This document shows, in pieces, positions 62,101 to 64,000 of a stretch of DNA of 64,000 bases. The position numbers were made by a program, and so were the translations under genes. Source of the DNA: Stomorhina lunata (lineage: Eukaryota; Arthropoda; Insecta; Diptera; Rhiniidae); the NCBI GenBank assembly GCA_933228675.1, contig OW121744.1:24702640-24766639 (forward strand). Reading direction: 5' to 3'. The notes under the pieces are model-generated. The model made no database searches, was not told the DNA's origin, and saw only the letters and a program-made list of their open reading frames with translations. The number at the start of each line of letters is the position of its first letter. Position 1 is the first letter of the stretch.

Positions 62101-62625
62101 ATATTTTTACGTAGAATCTCCGTTGTTGTCTATCAATTCATAATTCATTAAAAGATTTTCCACGTTTTCGAGTGCCTTGTGGATTCCACATTATAAGGTT
62201 TTTTTTTGGGATGTAACCTAACCATGTCAGTTTTCAACGTCGAATTTGTATTTTTTATGTGACAGTTGGAGTAGTTTACGTATATTTAAGTGTATGCCAA
62301 CTTTTTTTAGCTGTTGAAAATGTCGTGTTGATATTGCTCTAAAGCTTTTCAGGATCCGTTAGGGCGAAACCCTTATTTATTGTAAATATTAAGAACATTA
62401 CTTCAGTATAGCTAAGGGATTATTACTCATATTACAACCACAGCAAATTATATTTTTTGTATTATAATTTTATTATTTTTTCTTTCAGTTCTAGGTGAGA
62501 TCATTGCGTTTACTTTGACAGATGATTTTTTCAGATTTTTGGGAAAAGTTTTTTTTATGTTATTGTGTTGTCTCATATATAATTGTGGATTTTTTCATTT
62601 TTTTTATAGAAACACATATATTTTT
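62100..62625. other. Intergenic, nothing recognised
   Basis: T-rich sequence with no credible frame or repeat. Confidence 0.4.
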
Positions 62626-62629
62626 TCAA

Positions 62630-63015
62630 ATTCTTGCAATGAACTTTTCCCAAGTGCTTGATGACCTTTCCCCACCTTTCTGACAACTTTATGAATTCGC
62701 GTTCATAAAATTTGTAGTCCTTTTCTACTACATGAAAAACAGTTACAAGTTCGATTTCCCAGAGTTGTCCTTCTTAAAAGTTTTGCTGTTTAAGGAGTTC
62801 GCCAAGACCTGTACAAATGGTGGCCTGATGGTACAAAGTCAGGGCTATATGGTGGATACTTCAAACGTCCCCAGCCAAGCTCTATCAGTTTTTAGCAAGT
62901 GGTCTAGCGTTGTCCGGGTAGAATATGGTACCTTTGCGAATGACCAATTTTTGCTGTGATAAATTTAACGTTTTTTTTTAATCTTGCGCAGTTACACGAC
63001 GATCCACCTCGATCA
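62630..63015 (-). pseudogene. mariner transposase fragment 1
   Basis: On the - strand the frame FYPDNARPLAKN (second catalytic D) shifts to LIELGWGRLKYPPYSPDFVP then SGHHLY. PPYSPDLAPSDYHLF is the diagnostic mariner DD34D block. Here the third catalytic D is G. Remains of the C-terminus follow to about 62630. Frameshifts and stops make it inactive. Confidence 0.85.
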
Positions 63016-63079
63016 CAATGCTTTGGTTTGATCATAATCAACTTCACTTCGCCGGCCTAAATGTGGCTCATATCTGAGT

Positions 63080-63370
63080 AAAAAATCCCACGTTGAAAAA
63101 ACTGGTCATATTTTAAAGGTATCATATTTTTTAAATACTTCATAAGACCAGAAGTGATTGTTGGAGGGAGCAACGTCTAGAGAATAAAGCGTGTGAGGTA
63201 GGACTTCCCATTTTAACGTTTCTAAGCATGTCTTGACCACTTTTGCAACATAAGGTCAAGAATTGTCATACTGTTAAATCCCTTTTTCATGTCTCTTAGT
63301 TATATTTTGGCTGTTTCAATGATCGTCTTTCAATGATCGCCTGTGATTGTTTCAGTCGGTTTTAACAATT
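63080..63370 (-). pseudogene. mariner transposase fragment 2
   Basis: The - strand reads LTETITGDH near 63360. It continues QYDNS, a stop, PYVAKVVKTCLETLKWEVLP, HTLYSLDVAPSNNHFWSYE. This is again the DNARPH...SPDVAPSDYHLF block, with the third D changed to N. Its different sequence shows it is a second mariner lineage, not a copy of fragment 1. It ends right beside the leader of array E. Confidence 0.83.
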
Positions 63371-63377
63371 TATTATC

Positions 63378-63505
63378 TGGCTTAGGCAGCTATTACTGCC
63401 AGGAGCCGAATACTTTTTGTCATCGGATCCTGGCAGTGATGGCGATCATTAATGAAACTAGTGAAAATGAGTATTAAAAGCATTCAGTTAATATTTGGAT
63501 GTTAA
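63378..63505 (+). repeat. Conserved array leader (copy before array E)
   Basis: Blocks GGCTTAGGCAG, CCAGGAGCCGAATACTTTTT, GCGATCATTAATGAAACTAG, TGAAAATGAGTATTAAAAGC and ATTCAGTTAATATTTGGATG match the leaders of arrays B and C in order and orientation. The middle segment (TCATCGGATCCTGGCAGTGA) differs. Confidence 0.85.
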
Positions 63506-64000
63506 ATTTTTGATAAAAATATTTTTCCATAGAAAAATGTTCGATAAAAAATGTTTATAAAAATAAAAAAAAATTGTCTATAGAAAATTTTTCGATAAAA
63601 ATATTTTTTTATAGAGAAATTGCTGATAAAAATATTTTTCTATAGAAAAATTTCGAGAAAAATATTTTTCTATAGAAACATTTTTGATAAAAATATTTTC
63701 TATAGAAAAATTTTCGATAAAAACACTTTTTGATAAAAACACTTTTCCATGGAAAAATTGTTTCTATAGAAAAATTTAGGATAAAAATATTTTTCTATTG
63801 AAAAATGTTTAATAAAAATATTTTTCTATAGATTTTCTGTAGAAATTTTCGATAAAAATATTTTCAAAAATTTTTCTATCGAAATATTTTCTATAGAAAA
63901 ATTTTTGAAAAAAAGAAATTCCTATAGAAAAATTTTTGGTAAAAATATTTTTCTATAGAAAAATTTTCGAAAAAAAAAAAAATTCTTTAGAAAATTTTTC
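63506..64000 (+). repeat. Satellite array E (continues beyond the window)
   Basis: Monomers of the type TTTTTCTATAGAAAAATTTT with CGATAAAAATA halves, starting immediately after the leader and running off the right edge. Confidence 0.93.

Overview
The window is AT-rich nuclear DNA of a fly. The coding exons, the synteny and the repeat content suggest a higher (schizophoran, possibly calyptrate) dipteran. I cannot name the species. Three protein-coding genes are supported. (1) At the left, on the + strand, is the last coding exon of an Amphiphysin gene: 26 codons finishing the SH3 domain. The rest of that gene lies left of the window. (2) The main gene, on the + strand, is the G-protein alpha-q subunit (Galphaq), with coding exons from 32860 to 58637. 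Every junction was checked for reading phase, and either exon choice gives 353 codons plus stop. Exon 4 and exon 7 each occur as a duplicated, mutually exclusive pair. (3) On the - strand, inside the 15.1-kb last intron of Galphaq, lies a complete five-exon cytochrome P450 of 516 aa. It belongs to the CYP2 clan and looks most like CYP304A.

Layout. 1-4895: satellite array A. 5283-6030: Amph 3' end. 6405-9345: dispersed repeat, array B and a GC-richer repeat module. 9346-12460: nothing recognised. 12465-15180: array C. 15180-20320: unique-looking DNA, a foldback element and nested LINE fragments. 20320-32100: intergenic or possible 5' intron DNA with an inverted-repeat element, a mariner-like remnant, a 5'-truncated LINE with target-site duplication and a decayed Tc1 element. 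32103-58900: Galphaq with the nested P450, and many transposable-element insertions in the introns. 58900-64000: repeats, two mariner fragments and array E.

The most unusual structure is a family of arrays built on a roughly 30-bp AT-rich monomer containing the palindromic core TTTTTCTATAGAAAAA. Three arrays (B, C, E) begin on the same side with the same roughly 100-bp non-repetitive leader. This suggests that each array is the body of a dispersing element rather than a simple local satellite. Long open frames inside these arrays (10-residue repeats such as KIFYIKFLYQ) follow from the 30-bp period and are not called as genes.

Functionally, Galphaq couples receptors (in flies including rhodopsin) to phospholipase C beta. 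Its alternative exons change switch I, the G5 guanine-contact loop and the surfaces around them. The P450 is an ER-anchored monooxygenase with its own TATA box and poly(A) signal, and nothing in the sequence links its job to that of its host gene. Statements about D. melanogaster map positions and isoforms are from memory and were not searched.
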